54,451 nt of DNA, taken from positions 1-54,451 of the forward strand of contig JAVBNH010000023.1 in NCBI GenBank assembly GCA_031551635.1. The letters run 5' to 3'. A program made the position numbers and the translations under genes. Source of the DNA: JAVBNH01 sp031551635. Its GTDB lineage: Bacteria; Bacillota; Clostridia; Oscillospirales; Acutalibacteraceae. This document shows positions 1 to 6,972 of this stretch, in pieces (within the stretch, counting starts at the first letter, position 1; each line of letters begins with the position of its first letter). The notes under the pieces were generated by a model. That model saw only the letters and a list, made by a program, of their open reading frames with translations. It did not search any database and had not been told where the DNA came from.

Positions 1-40
1 TTAATTGTGCATTTTTCATTATTATAAAGGGTGTGTATTT

Positions 41-1591
41 GTGTTTTGCAAAAAATGCGGTATATTCGTTGAGGACAACGCGGAAAACTGCCCGAACTGC
101 GGCTTTCCGATGGCTGAGCCTTTAAGTGTACTGCTCGGTACAAAGGTCAAAGAGGAGACCGCCAAAAAGGAAGAAAGCGAAATCGCCGAACCGCAAAGCA
201 GCTTTCAGCCGGAGACAAAAATTATTGTTAAGAGAAAGCTCAGCGGCGAGGAAAAATCACTCTACTCCCGCCTTGCCGCCGCCTTTGGTATACTGCTGCT
301 TATAGTTATTTTGGTTTCAATGATGTATAATACCCCTTCAAAAAGGCTTGTACGGCATCTTGAAAAAGCAGAGTACACAAACGCTCTCGCGCTTTTTGAG
401 GTAAATTTTTCCGGCAAGGAAAATGTCCGCGATGCTTTTATTAAGGATTTAACCCTTCACCTTCAAGGACTGAAGCACCGCCTGAACTCAGGCGAGCTGA
501 CCTATGACGAGGTCATGAAGGACATCAAGGCAGTTAACGAAATGGAAATAAGCGAAATCGTTGACGTGCTTTACAAAACAAGTGAGGAAATCAACGCGCT
601 CAACGATTCCAAGCTCGCTTATGCCGAAGCGGGACAGCTATACCTAGACGCTAAATATAAGGAATCCGTGCTTGCCTATAAGCAGGTCAGCAGCGATGAT
701 TATAACTATTCCCTCGCTGTTGCGAAGCTCACTGAAGCAATTGCCAGCTACTCCGCCAATGTTTTAGCCGAGGCAAAAACACTCGCAGAGAGCGGCAACT
801 ACACCGGCGCGATAACCCTGCTTGACGAGGCGCTTATCGTCTCAAACAACGAGAGCCATCTCAAGGAGCTGAGGGATTCATATGTCGCGCTGCAGTTCGA
901 GTCACTGCGCGAGGACACACTGAAAAAAGTTAATAATCTTGTCAAGGAAGAAAAATTTATCGAGGCCCTTGATTCACTGCAGATATTGCTTGATGAACAT
1001 AAAGACGATGCCGCGCTTAAAAAGTCTTTTGAAAATAACGCGGATAAGTATAAGACCTTCGCGATGTCAAAAATTGATGTTCTTGTCAGCGATAAATATA
1101 TTTTTGAAGCTATAGATTTGGTCAAGTCTGTTTTAACATATCTTCCCGAGGACGCTGTTCTCAAAGATAAGCTCCGCGAGCTTGAAAATCAGGCGCCGGT
1201 TGATTTGCTTGCCATGACACCCATTGACTCGGGTACCTGGACAGTCGGCGCGGGTACGCTCAAAAATGCCGCCGGAAAAGCTGTTTCGCCGCGCGCGCAG
1301 TACATTGTCGCGAAGGATACTTTTGCGAAATATACCCTTGGCGGACGCTTCAAGGTGCTCCGCGGAGTGATAAATACCCACAGGGATTTACCGAATGAGC
1401 TTGTTGGAACTGTAAAAATATACAAAAACGACATTCTCGTTTATACTACTCCTTCGATTACAAAATCCACTGAGCCTATTAACTTTTCTGTCAATATTGA
1501 GGGTGCGAGGGATATAAAAATTGAGGTCTCCGGCGGCAGCGATTCAAAAAATGTCAGCCTGCTTCTATATGATATGTTCCTTTTTGAATAA
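41..1591 (+). CDS. Zinc-ribbon, single-TM protein with TPR-like region and NPCBM-like C-terminus
   Basis: The GTG at 41 is preferred because AAAGGG lies 9 nt upstream (26-31) and the product then begins MFCKKCG, the usual start of bacterial zinc-ribbon proteins; the ligands are C3, C6, C17 and C20. A linker of about 55 residues leads to one membrane segment at roughly 79-96, so the ribbon is probably cytoplasmic and the rest extracellular. The outer part is a long charged helical region with TPR-like helix pairs (about 100-385). The last 120 residues are beta-rich and resemble the NPCBM carbohydrate-binding fold, including the closing phrase VSLLLYDMFL. An envelope or carbohydrate-sensing role is inferred; no catalytic motif is seen. 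The gene stands alone. Confidence 0.6.
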   Translation: MFCKKCGIFVEDNAENCPNCGFPMAEPLSVLLGTKVKEETAKKEESEIAEPQSSFQPETKIIVKRKLSGEEKSLYSRLAAAFGILLLIVILVSMMYNTPSKRLVRHLEKAEYTNALALFEVNFSGKENVRDAFIKDLTLHLQGLKHRLNSGELTYDEVMKDIKAVNEMEISEIVDVLYKTSEEINALNDSKLAYAEAGQLYLDAKYKESVLAYKQVSSDDYNYSLAVAKLTEAIASYSANVLAEAKTLAESGNYTGAITLLDEALIVSNNESHLKELRDSYVALQFESLREDTLKKVNNLVKEEKFIEALDSLQILLDEHKDDAALKKSFENNADKYKTFAMSKIDVLVSDKYIFEAIDLVKSVLTYLPEDAVLKDKLRELENQAPVDLLAMTPIDSGTWTVGAGTLKNAAGKAVSPRAQYIVAKDTFAKYTLGGRFKVLRGVINTHRDLPNELVGTVKIYKNDILVYTTPSITKSTEPINFSVNIEGARDIKIEVSGGSDSKNVSLLLYDMFLFE

Positions 1592-1692
1592 TTCTTGTCG
1601 AAAATGCCTTATAAGCGCGGTCAAATCAATGACTTAAATTGTTTAAATTTATCCTTAAATCTGTACATTTTTGTAAATAAATTAAAAAATGC

Positions 1693-1721
1693 TTGATTTT
1701 AACAAAGGTCTATTGTATTAT
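1693..1721 (+). promoter_or_regulatory. Promoter of the 33-aa peptide gene
   Basis: TTGATT (1693-1698) and TATTAT (1716-1721) are separated by 17 nt. The predicted transcript starts about 55 nt before the ATG at 1783. Confidence 0.55.
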
Positions 1722-1782
1722 ATTAGCTGAGTTATTCCTACCGGAAAAACACTTAAGATATTAGAAAGGGACGGTCTTTTTT

Positions 1783-1884
1783 ATGGATTTTATCAATAAG
1801 CTTGTTGAACTTATTCAGAGCATCATCAAAATGATTACCGATTTTATCGCAAAGCTTGCAGGCGACGACAGCACAGACAAATAA
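1783..1884 (+). CDS. Tiny amphipathic peptide (33 aa), unknown function
   Basis: The ATG follows GAAAGGGA (1764-1771) and a plausible promoter ends at 1721. The 33-residue product has no signal peptide: residues 1-27 form one amphipathic helix rich in I, L and F, followed by the polar tail GDDSTDK. It resembles the size and character of phenol-soluble modulins, leaderless bacteriocins or type I toxins, but no family is recognised. A second peptide of the same type lies at 2163. The 77-bp double-hairpin repeat begins within about 10 nt of the stop codon. Coding status rests on the ribosome site, promoter and the paralogue. Confidence 0.5.
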   Translation: MDFINKLVELIQSIIKMITDFIAKLAGDDSTDK

Positions 1885-1888
1885 TTAG

Positions 1889-1967
1889 CCTAACGTGGGC
1901 TTGACTGCCAAGCCCGCAACCCAAAACTTGCTTTATATTGAGCTTTCAGCTTATTTAGGTACTAAAG
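1889..1967 (+). repeat. Copy A of a ~77-bp double-hairpin intergenic repeat
   Basis: Shares with copies at 3561, 10298 and 36460 the core TAACGTGGGCTTG...CCAAGCCC, then an ACCCAAnACTTG segment, a GAGCTTTCAGCT hairpin and the end GGTACTAA. In this copy the first hairpin is imperfect (CTTGACTGCCAAG). Confidence 0.75.
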
Positions 1968-2020
1968 CAGCATTCTATTGCCAAACTGTATTAAATCTCT
2001 AAAATTTTTTCGAAAAACTA

Positions 2021-2049
2021 TTGCATAATGCGCAATATTGTGTTAGTAT
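2021..2049 (+). promoter_or_regulatory. Promoter of the 45-aa peptide gene with structured 5' UTR
   Basis: TTGCAT (2021-2026), 17 nt, TAGTAT (2044-2049). The roughly 107-nt leader contains two hairpins: GCATGAAAA/TTTTTCATGC (about 2073-2097) and TGTGCC/GGCACA (about 2101-2117), just ahead of the ribosome site GAGAGGTG. Confidence 0.5.
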
Positions 2050-2162
2050 TAGTTGGCAGGATAGTTGTCCTTGCATGAAAATACATTTTTCATGCGGATT
2101 TGTGCCATCGCGGCACATCGCTACAGTGCAATTATTATTATGAATGAAGAGAGGTGTAACCA

Positions 2163-2300
2163 ATGGGCGATAAGGATATCGATTTTTTGACCCAATTATT
2201 TAAGATGCTTGCCGATTTCTTCGCAATGATTATTAATGCGTTAGGCGGACTCATGGTTAAAAAAGAAGAAGAAACAACAGCAGCAGAACCAGTTGAATAA
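2163..2300 (+). CDS. Tiny amphipathic peptide (45 aa), paralogue of the 33-aa peptide
   Basis: GAGAGGTG (2149-2156) is well spaced before the ATG. Residues 7-31 form a hydrophobic amphipathic helix (IDFLTQLFKMLADFF then AMIINALGGLM), followed by an acidic tail ending AEPVE. The I/MDF start and the spacing of aromatic and aliphatic residues match the 33-aa peptide at 1783, suggesting duplication. A strong terminator follows at once, so this is a monocistronic unit with its own promoter. Possible roles are a membrane-active peptide, a secreted surfactant-type peptide or a small toxin; none is proven. Confidence 0.55.
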   Translation: MGDKDIDFLTQLFKMLADFFAMIINALGGLMVKKEEETTAAEPVE

Positions 2301-2315
2301 TCTATCAAAACTAAA

Positions 2316-2343
2316 GCAGGCATTAAAATGCCTGCTTTTTTTT
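2316..2343 (+). terminator. Intrinsic terminator after the 45-aa peptide gene
   Basis: GCAGGCAT-TAAA-ATGCCTGC stem followed by eight T. The T run abuts the end of the convergent dinB gene, and the stem may also serve that gene. Confidence 0.85.
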
Positions 2344-2346
2344 GCG

Positions 2347-3519
2347 TCAATCCTTGTCTATACGTTTTTCCGCAATCAATTCGCTGCCTGACTTCACCGC
2401 GTCAAGTCCGTATTTTTTTTGAAGATTTATTGTCACCTCGTCAAGCTTACCGGATTTTTTATCTTTTTCCGGATTATCGAACATGGACATTTGTCTTTGC
2501 GGCGAATTATCAAACCCGCTCAGGCTAATTCCCACAAGTCTTATGGGGCAATGCTCCACTCCATCAAGCAGAGCGGCGGCGACAAAATAAATCTCATCCG
2601 CTTTATTTGTTGTTTCACCGCTTTTTGAGCGGGTGATTTTTTTCATATCCTTAAATGTGACCTTGAGTGTCACTGTTTTTATAAACTCCCCGTCTAATCT
2701 CAGCTGAAAACTAAGCTCCCGCGCTAAAAGCCGCAAAACATCCTTTAAGTATTCCCGGTCGGTTATATCCTTTTGAAAGGTAATCTCCTTGCCGAAGGAC
2801 TGTGTTTTTGCGGGAGTCGAAACCCTGCGATTATCGATACCGTTCGCAAGGTCTATTATATGCTGTCCCTGGTTTCCCAGAGCGCGCAGCACAGCGTCGG
2901 GGTTATTATAAATATCCCTGACTGTCGAAATTCCGAACTTATTCAGCTGAGTCTCGGTTTGCGGACCAACGCCGTAAACAATCCGCACACTGCGGTCGAT
3001 AATTAGCTCCCTGAGCGCCTGCGGCGTCGGAATCTGAAAGAAGCCGTCTGGCTTTTTTTCCTCGCTCGCGAGCTTTGCCGACATCATAGAATAGCCGATT
3101 CCCGCAGAGCAGGTCAGACCGGTTTCCTCCCTGACCCTGTGTTTAATCTCGCGCCCGATTTTTTCCGCTGAGCCAAAAAGACCCAGCGAACCGGTTACAT
3201 CAAGAAAACCCTCATCGAGCGAGATATACTCAATAAGGTCTGTATAACAGTCCCAGATTTCGTGAATTTTCCGTGACGCTTCGACATACTTGTGTCCGTT
3301 CGGGTGCATATAAATCCCATGAGGACATAGCTTATATGCATCCTTGATGCTCATAGCGGAACGCACGCCGTATTTTCTCGCCTCATAGCTGCAGGTGGAA
3401 ACAACACCGCGCTCACTCGGCAGCGCGCCGATAATAAGCGGCTTCCCCGCAAGCGCGGGATTGTCACGAATTTCCACCGCCGCGAAAAACATATCCATGT
3501 CAATGTGTACAATTTGCAT
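2347..3519 (-). CDS. dinB: DNA polymerase IV (Y family)
   Basis: A 390-aa translesion polymerase. The N-terminus carries the metal-binding motif DMDMFFAAVE (D7), and the second acidic motif is SLDEGFLDVTG (D102, E103); fingers, thumb and little-finger regions follow in normal order and length. Near the C-terminus, QMSMF fits a sliding-clamp-binding motif. It copies past damaged bases and is a common SOS target. It is a separate unit from the second Y-family polymerase at 4296, with a copy of the 77-bp repeat in between. No LexA box was recognised upstream. Confidence 0.95.
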   Translation of the reverse strand: MQIVHIDMDMFFAAVEIRDNPALAGKPLIIGALPSERGVVSTCSYEARKYGVRSAMSIKDAYKLCPHGIYMHPNGHKYVEASRKIHEIWDCYTDLIEYISLDEGFLDVTGSLGLFGSAEKIGREIKHRVREETGLTCSAGIGYSMMSAKLASEEKKPDGFFQIPTPQALRELIIDRSVRIVYGVGPQTETQLNKFGISTVRDIYNNPDAVLRALGNQGQHIIDLANGIDNRRVSTPAKTQSFGKEITFQKDITDREYLKDVLRLLARELSFQLRLDGEFIKTVTLKVTFKDMKKITRSKSGETTNKADEIYFVAAALLDGVEHCPIRLVGISLSGFDNSPQRQMSMFDNPEKDKKSGKLDEVTINLQKKYGLDAVKSGSELIAEKRIDKD

Positions 3520-3560
3520 GTCTTTATCCTCGAAGGTTATAAAAAAAGCAATTAGAAATA

Positions 3561-3634
3561 TAGTGAGCTGAAAGCTCTATAAAAAACACGACTTGGGTTG
3601 TGGACTTGGCAAGCCAAGCCCACGTTATTTAAAA
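3561..3634 (-). repeat. Copy B of the ~77-bp double-hairpin repeat
   Basis: Same core on the minus strand: GTGGGCTTGGC/GCCAAGTCCAC, the ACCCAAG segment and a GAGCTTTCAGCTC hairpin. The usual GGTACTAA end is replaced by CACTATATTT. It lies directly downstream of the stop of the YedK gene. Confidence 0.75.
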
Positions 3635-4291
3635 CAGCGTCAACTGCGTCTCCTCATCGCTCTCGCAAGGCAAAACGGAAACATCAAAGTCCATTTTCAG
3701 AGTATCCTCAGGTGTAATTTCACCGGTCAGCCACGGTTCAATTTGCTCGAGACGAAGTATAACAGGCATCCTGTCATGAATTTTCGCCATTTCGCCGGTG
3801 GAATCCTTTGTTAAAATAACAAATTCACGGACTGTTTCCCCGGGATTGTTTTCATCGGCCGTGTCCCGGTAAAGACCAGCCATAAACAAGAGATTCCCGT
3901 CCCTGTCTTTGGCGTAGTGCTTCTTTTTCCCCGAAGAGAGCTTCTCCCATTCGAAAAACTCACCGGCTGGAACGACACACCGCCCTGTCTCCAGGCGTTT
4001 TGAAAATGTGCTTCTGTTTTTCATCGTCTCAGCTCGCGCGTTAATGATAACGCCCGGGCTGTTCCACTTTTTAAAGCCCCATTTAGCACTTTCGAAGGCA
4101 ATTCCCTCGTCATTCTTAGTGATAACAGGCGCGTGATTGGTTGGAAAAACCTCACCGCCGGAGCCGTAAGCCCTGCTTACCTCATCATAATGCTCAAAGT
4201 CGTCCCGGACTATTGCCATAGAAAGCTTGCTGAGAATCCCACGGATTTCAATGATTTCATCTTCCGTCAAAACTGTATATCTTCCGCACAT
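3629..4291 (-). CDS. yedK: SOS response-associated peptidase / abasic-site sensor (YedK/HMCES family, DUF159)
   Basis: The start at 4291 gives the invariant N-terminus MCGRYTV, in which Cys2 becomes the catalytic N-terminal residue after Met removal; AAGGGA is the ribosome site. A longer in-frame start at 4324 would bury Cys2 and is rejected. Family motifs present: NARAETM, CVVPAGEFFEWE and HDRMPVIL. Members form a thiazolidine crosslink to abasic sites in single-stranded DNA. The gene begins 4 bp after the stop of the polymerase gene at 4296, so both are surely co-transcribed from the repressor promoter at about 6060. This family is known to neighbour SOS polymerase genes. Confidence 0.93.
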   Translation of the reverse strand: MCGRYTVLTEDEIIEIRGILSKLSMAIVRDDFEHYDEVSRAYGSGGEVFPTNHAPVITKNDEGIAFESAKWGFKKWNSPGVIINARAETMKNRSTFSKRLETGRCVVPAGEFFEWEKLSSGKKKHYAKDRDGNLLFMAGLYRDTADENNPGETVREFVILTKDSTGEMAKIHDRMPVILRLEQIEPWLTGEITPEDTLKMDFDVSVLPCESDEETQLTLF

Positions 4292-4295
4292 ATTA

Positions 4296-5462
4296 TCATT
4301 CCCTTGCCGTAGCGGCTTTTTCAAATTCGAGCCTGCCTAGTCGCGAAGTCAGCTTCCTGACTCGCTCGTCGATATCGGCGCAGAGGGGACAGTCGTCCTC
4401 ACTGTAAAAAGAAAGCTGCTCATAATCCGAAGCGATAAGATTATCCGCCCTGACTCCCACGCTTCGCAGAGGATTCTCCCATTTATAATGCCGCTGAAAG
4501 AGCGAGAACGCCTGATTGAAAATCAAATTGACACTGTCAATCGGATAAGAAGTGCTGCACTGTCGGGTCAGTGTGTTAAATTTATTGTCCTTGAGAATAA
4601 TGCTGATACAATACGCCTTAAGATTGTGCTTCCTGAGCCTCGCGCTGATTGAATTGACAATCAGATAAATAATCGCGCTGGCGTCCTCAAGAGTGCGCAA
4701 ATCCTCCGGCGGAGTAATTGTGTTGCCGATACTGCCGATTTTATCGTTCTCAGGGTGAAAATTCCTGTCGTCACCGTTGGCGAAGCACCACAAATCATAG
4801 CCGACCTTCCCCAGCAGCCTGTTAAGGACTTTCGGGTCCGAGAGCGCAATGTCGCCGATTGTCTCGATGCCGATTCCGGCTAGCCGCTTTTTTCTCTGCT
4901 GACCGACAAAAAGAAGCTCTGAAGCGGGAAGCGGCCACACAAGCTCACGGTAGTTTTCCTTCGTTATCAGCGTTGTCGCGTTCGGCTTTTTATAGTCGCT
5001 GCCCAGCTTGGAAAAAATAAGATTGTCGCTGACACCGACAGACGCGGAAAGCCCCTGCGAGTACATGATTTCAAGACGAATCAGGTCGGCAATCTGCCTG
5101 CCCTCGTTCATAGAAACGCCGGTCTCGCTCAAGTCAATCCAAGCCTCGTCCATACCGTAAGGTATGACAGAGTCGGTGTATTTCAAATAAGTTTTCCTCG
5201 CCGTCTTAGTCTCCTCAAGATACCGCGGCATATTCGCCTTCACAAAACCGAGCTGCGGGCAGATTTCTTTTGCCTGAGTGAAGCTCAGACCTGTAATAAC
5301 GCCTGCTCTTTTGGCGAGGCTGTTTTTTGCCATAACAATATTATGCCGCATTTCCGGGTCTCCGCAGACGGCAAAAGGTACTTTTCGCAGGGAGGGGTCG
5401 AATTTCTCCTCGACTGATGCGAAATAATTATTCATATCGCAGTGCAAAATCACGCGTTCCAT
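4296..5462 (-). CDS. Second Y-family DNA polymerase (UmuC/Pol IV-like)
   Basis: A 388-aa polymerase with DMNNYFASVE (D9) and GMDEAWIDLS (D105, E106), followed by the helix-hairpin-helix region and little finger. It is clearly distinct from dinB at 2347; the fingers region (HNIVMAKNSLAKRAG) is typical of the branch encoded beside LexA-like repressors and YedK in Clostridia. No QxxLF clamp motif is obvious at the C-terminus. It lies 20 bp downstream of the repressor gene and 4 bp upstream of yedK, forming a compact damage-inducible mutagenesis operon. Confidence 0.92.
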   Translation of the reverse strand: MERVILHCDMNNYFASVEEKFDPSLRKVPFAVCGDPEMRHNIVMAKNSLAKRAGVITGLSFTQAKEICPQLGFVKANMPRYLEETKTARKTYLKYTDSVIPYGMDEAWIDLSETGVSMNEGRQIADLIRLEIMYSQGLSASVGVSDNLIFSKLGSDYKKPNATTLITKENYRELVWPLPASELLFVGQQRKKRLAGIGIETIGDIALSDPKVLNRLLGKVGYDLWCFANGDDRNFHPENDKIGSIGNTITPPEDLRTLEDASAIIYLIVNSISARLRKHNLKAYCISIILKDNKFNTLTRQCSTSYPIDSVNLIFNQAFSLFQRHYKWENPLRSVGVRADNLIASDYEQLSFYSEDDCPLCADIDERVRKLTSRLGRLEFEKAATARE

Positions 5463-5482
5463 ATGATATACCTCATGAAAAT

Positions 5483-6043
5483 CTAACCGACAACCTTCCC
5501 TAGTACCCTGAAATCGTCAAACTCGCGAATCGGAATCGGCGAATAATCCGCGTTCAGGGAAATAAGGCAGCATTGAGAAAGCTTTTTCAGATATGCTTCA
5601 TTATTCAGGCAAAAAATGCCGATTTCCCCCTCCTCGAGTGCCGGTTGCTCATGAATGAAAATAATCTGCCTGTCAACAAAGCGCGGCATCATGCTGTCAC
5701 CGCCGACGCGAAGGGCATAATCCGCGCTATCAGGCACCAAATCATCGACCTCAATCATTTCATATCCGCCCGATTCGAGATAATTACCCCTTCCGGCTGA
5801 GACAGGAATATCATATAAACGCATTTCTCTTTTGATGGAAAATGCCTGGCGGATGTCATTCACGCGGCAGATGTCACAAATTGCGAGAAAGGCGTCAACC
5901 GCGGGCTTAGAAACGCCGGTTTCCCACTTGCACAGCGTATAGGTTTTCACGTCGAAGCCCTTCTTTGCCAAAAGTGCGCAGAGCTGTGCGCGGCTTAATT
6001 CCGCGCTCTCGCGAACCTCAGACAGCTTAGATCCAAAATCCAT
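5483..6043 (-). CDS. XRE-type repressor with S24 (LexA/CI) self-cleavage domain
   Basis: 186 aa. Residues 5-60 form an XRE helix-turn-helix. The second half is an S24 peptidase: nucleophile S117 in GGDSMMP, the general base K154 exactly 37 residues later as in LexA and UmuD, and a probable Ala-Gly cleavage site at 83-84 (VSAGRGN). By family knowledge, RecA-stimulated autocleavage would release the operators and induce the operon. The gene heads the polymerase/yedK operon and is probably autoregulated through the two palindromes at 6075-6113. It could also be a CI-like repressor from a former mobile element, but no phage genes adjoin. Confidence 0.9.
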   Translation of the reverse strand: MDFGSKLSEVRESAELSRAQLCALLAKKGFDVKTYTLCKWETGVSKPAVDAFLAICDICRVNDIRQAFSIKREMRLYDIPVSAGRGNYLESGGYEMIEVDDLVPDSADYALRVGGDSMMPRFVDRQIIFIHEQPALEEGEIGIFCLNNEAYLKKLSQCCLISLNADYSPIPIREFDDFRVLGKVVG

Positions 6044-6061
6044 ATTAAATCACCTGCAAAC

Positions 6062-6090
6062 ATTATACATCATAATTGCAGATTATGCAA
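6062..6090 (-). promoter_or_regulatory. Promoter of the SOS repressor operon
   Basis: On the minus strand TTGCAT (6090-6085), 17 nt, TATAAT (6067-6062). Operator 1 covers the -35 box, which fits autorepression. Confidence 0.75.
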
Positions 6091-6113
6091 TAGTAAAGTT
6101 GCAGTTTCTGCAA
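6075..6113. promoter_or_regulatory. Two palindromic operators for the LexA/CI-like repressor
   Basis: Operator 1 is ATTGCA-GATTA-TGCAAT (6075-6091); operator 2 is TTGCAG-TTT-CTGCAA (6099-6113). Their centres are 23 bp apart, about two helical turns, so two dimers would sit on the same face. The shared half-site is TTGCA. Confidence 0.7.
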
Positions 6114-6160
6114 TTATTAATAAATAAATCTGTTTTGTTTATTTTGTCGTTAATATTCAC

Positions 6161-6190
6161 TTGACAATAGTATATACTATAGTATATACT
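6161..6190 (+). promoter_or_regulatory. vapBC promoter overlapped by twin palindromic decamers
   Basis: TTGACA (6161-6166) and TATACT (6185-6190) with an 18-nt spacer. AGTATATACT, itself a perfect palindrome, occurs twice (6169-6178 and 6181-6190), the second across the -10 box. This is the expected layout for autoregulation by a VapB-VapC complex. Confidence 0.7.
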
Positions 6191-6209
6191 TATTTCGAGG
6201 TGATAATCA

Positions 6210-6452
6210 ATGAATACAGCAAAATTATTTTTCAACGGCTCTAGTCAGGCAGTACGCCTTCCAAAAGAATGCCGTTTCGAGGGGGATGAAGTCGGCGTCT
6301 CCCGTTTAGGTGATATGGTGATTCTTTATCCTAAGGATAGCGCGGAAACTCTCTTTTTTTCTAGTTTAGGTAATTTTACCGATGATTTTTTTGATTCATT
6401 TGAAAAGGAACACACAGAAGAGTTTCCCGACACACCGAGGGAAAACTTATGA
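6210..6452 (+). CDS. vapB: VapB-type antitoxin (AbrB/MazE-like fold)
   Basis: 80 aa. The N-terminal half (TAKLFFNGSSQAVRLPKECRF broken across the swapped hairpin) is the classic VapB DNA-binding domain with the NGxSQAVRLPK signature; the acidic C-terminal half (DDFFDSFEKEH) is the toxin-binding tail. The gene overlaps vapC by 4 bp (ATGA), so translation is coupled. It probably binds the twin decamers in its own promoter. The flanking DNA is visibly AT-richer than the polymerase genes. Confidence 0.9.
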   Translation: MNTAKLFFNGSSQAVRLPKECRFEGDEVGVSRLGDMVILYPKDSAETLFFSSLGNFTDDFFDSFEKEHTEEFPDTPRENL

Positions 6453-6856
6453 AATATCTCTTAGATACTAAGACCTGTATTTTTCTTATGAAGAATACAG
6501 CAGCAGTAGTCAATCGTTATACAAATTTCAAAGCTAACGGAATAGCAATTTCTTCAATAACCGCTGCAGAATTGTATTTCGGCGTTTTCAACAGCTTATA
6601 TCCCGCTAAAAACGGAACAAATCTTATTAACTTTTTAATTGGTTTAGACGTTTTGAATTTTGACGGAGCTGCTGCTATGGAGTACGGAAATATCCGTGCA
6701 ATGCTTCGAAAAAATGGTACTCCCGTCGGCTCAATGGACATGTTGATTGCTGCTCATGCCAAGTCAGCTATGTTGACATTAGTAACAAATAATACACGTG
6801 AATTACGGTATGTTGTCGGATTGAATCTAACAGATTGGTTAAATGATGATAAATAG
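6449..6856 (+). CDS. vapC: VapC-type PIN-domain ribonuclease toxin
   Basis: 135 aa PIN domain. Acidic and polar active-site positions are visible: D6 in YLLDTKTCIF, E41 in TAAELYFGV, D97 in GSMDMLIAAHA and the NNTREL motif at 114-119. Members cleave tRNA or rRNA when the antitoxin is degraded. The full expected length and intact motifs suggest an active toxin, unlike the broken PIN gene at 43776. Confidence 0.9.
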   Translation: MKYLLDTKTCIFLMKNTAAVVNRYTNFKANGIAISSITAAELYFGVFNSLYPAKNGTNLINFLIGLDVLNFDGAAAMEYGNIRAMLRKNGTPVGSMDMLIAAHAKSAMLTLVTNNTRELRYVVGLNLTDWLNDDK

Positions 6857-6972
6857 ACTTGATAAAATGTATTTAAAAAAAAACCTTGTTTCTTTCCGAA
6901 TATCTGATTTAGTAGCAAAAATGTTTTTGACATTTGCATAACTACCCCACATAAAACAAGGAGAATTCTCTG

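Noticed and set aside
6927..6955. TTGACA at 6927 as promoter of the UroD-like gene
   Set aside because: The matching -10 box would start transcription inside the ribosome site at 6958.
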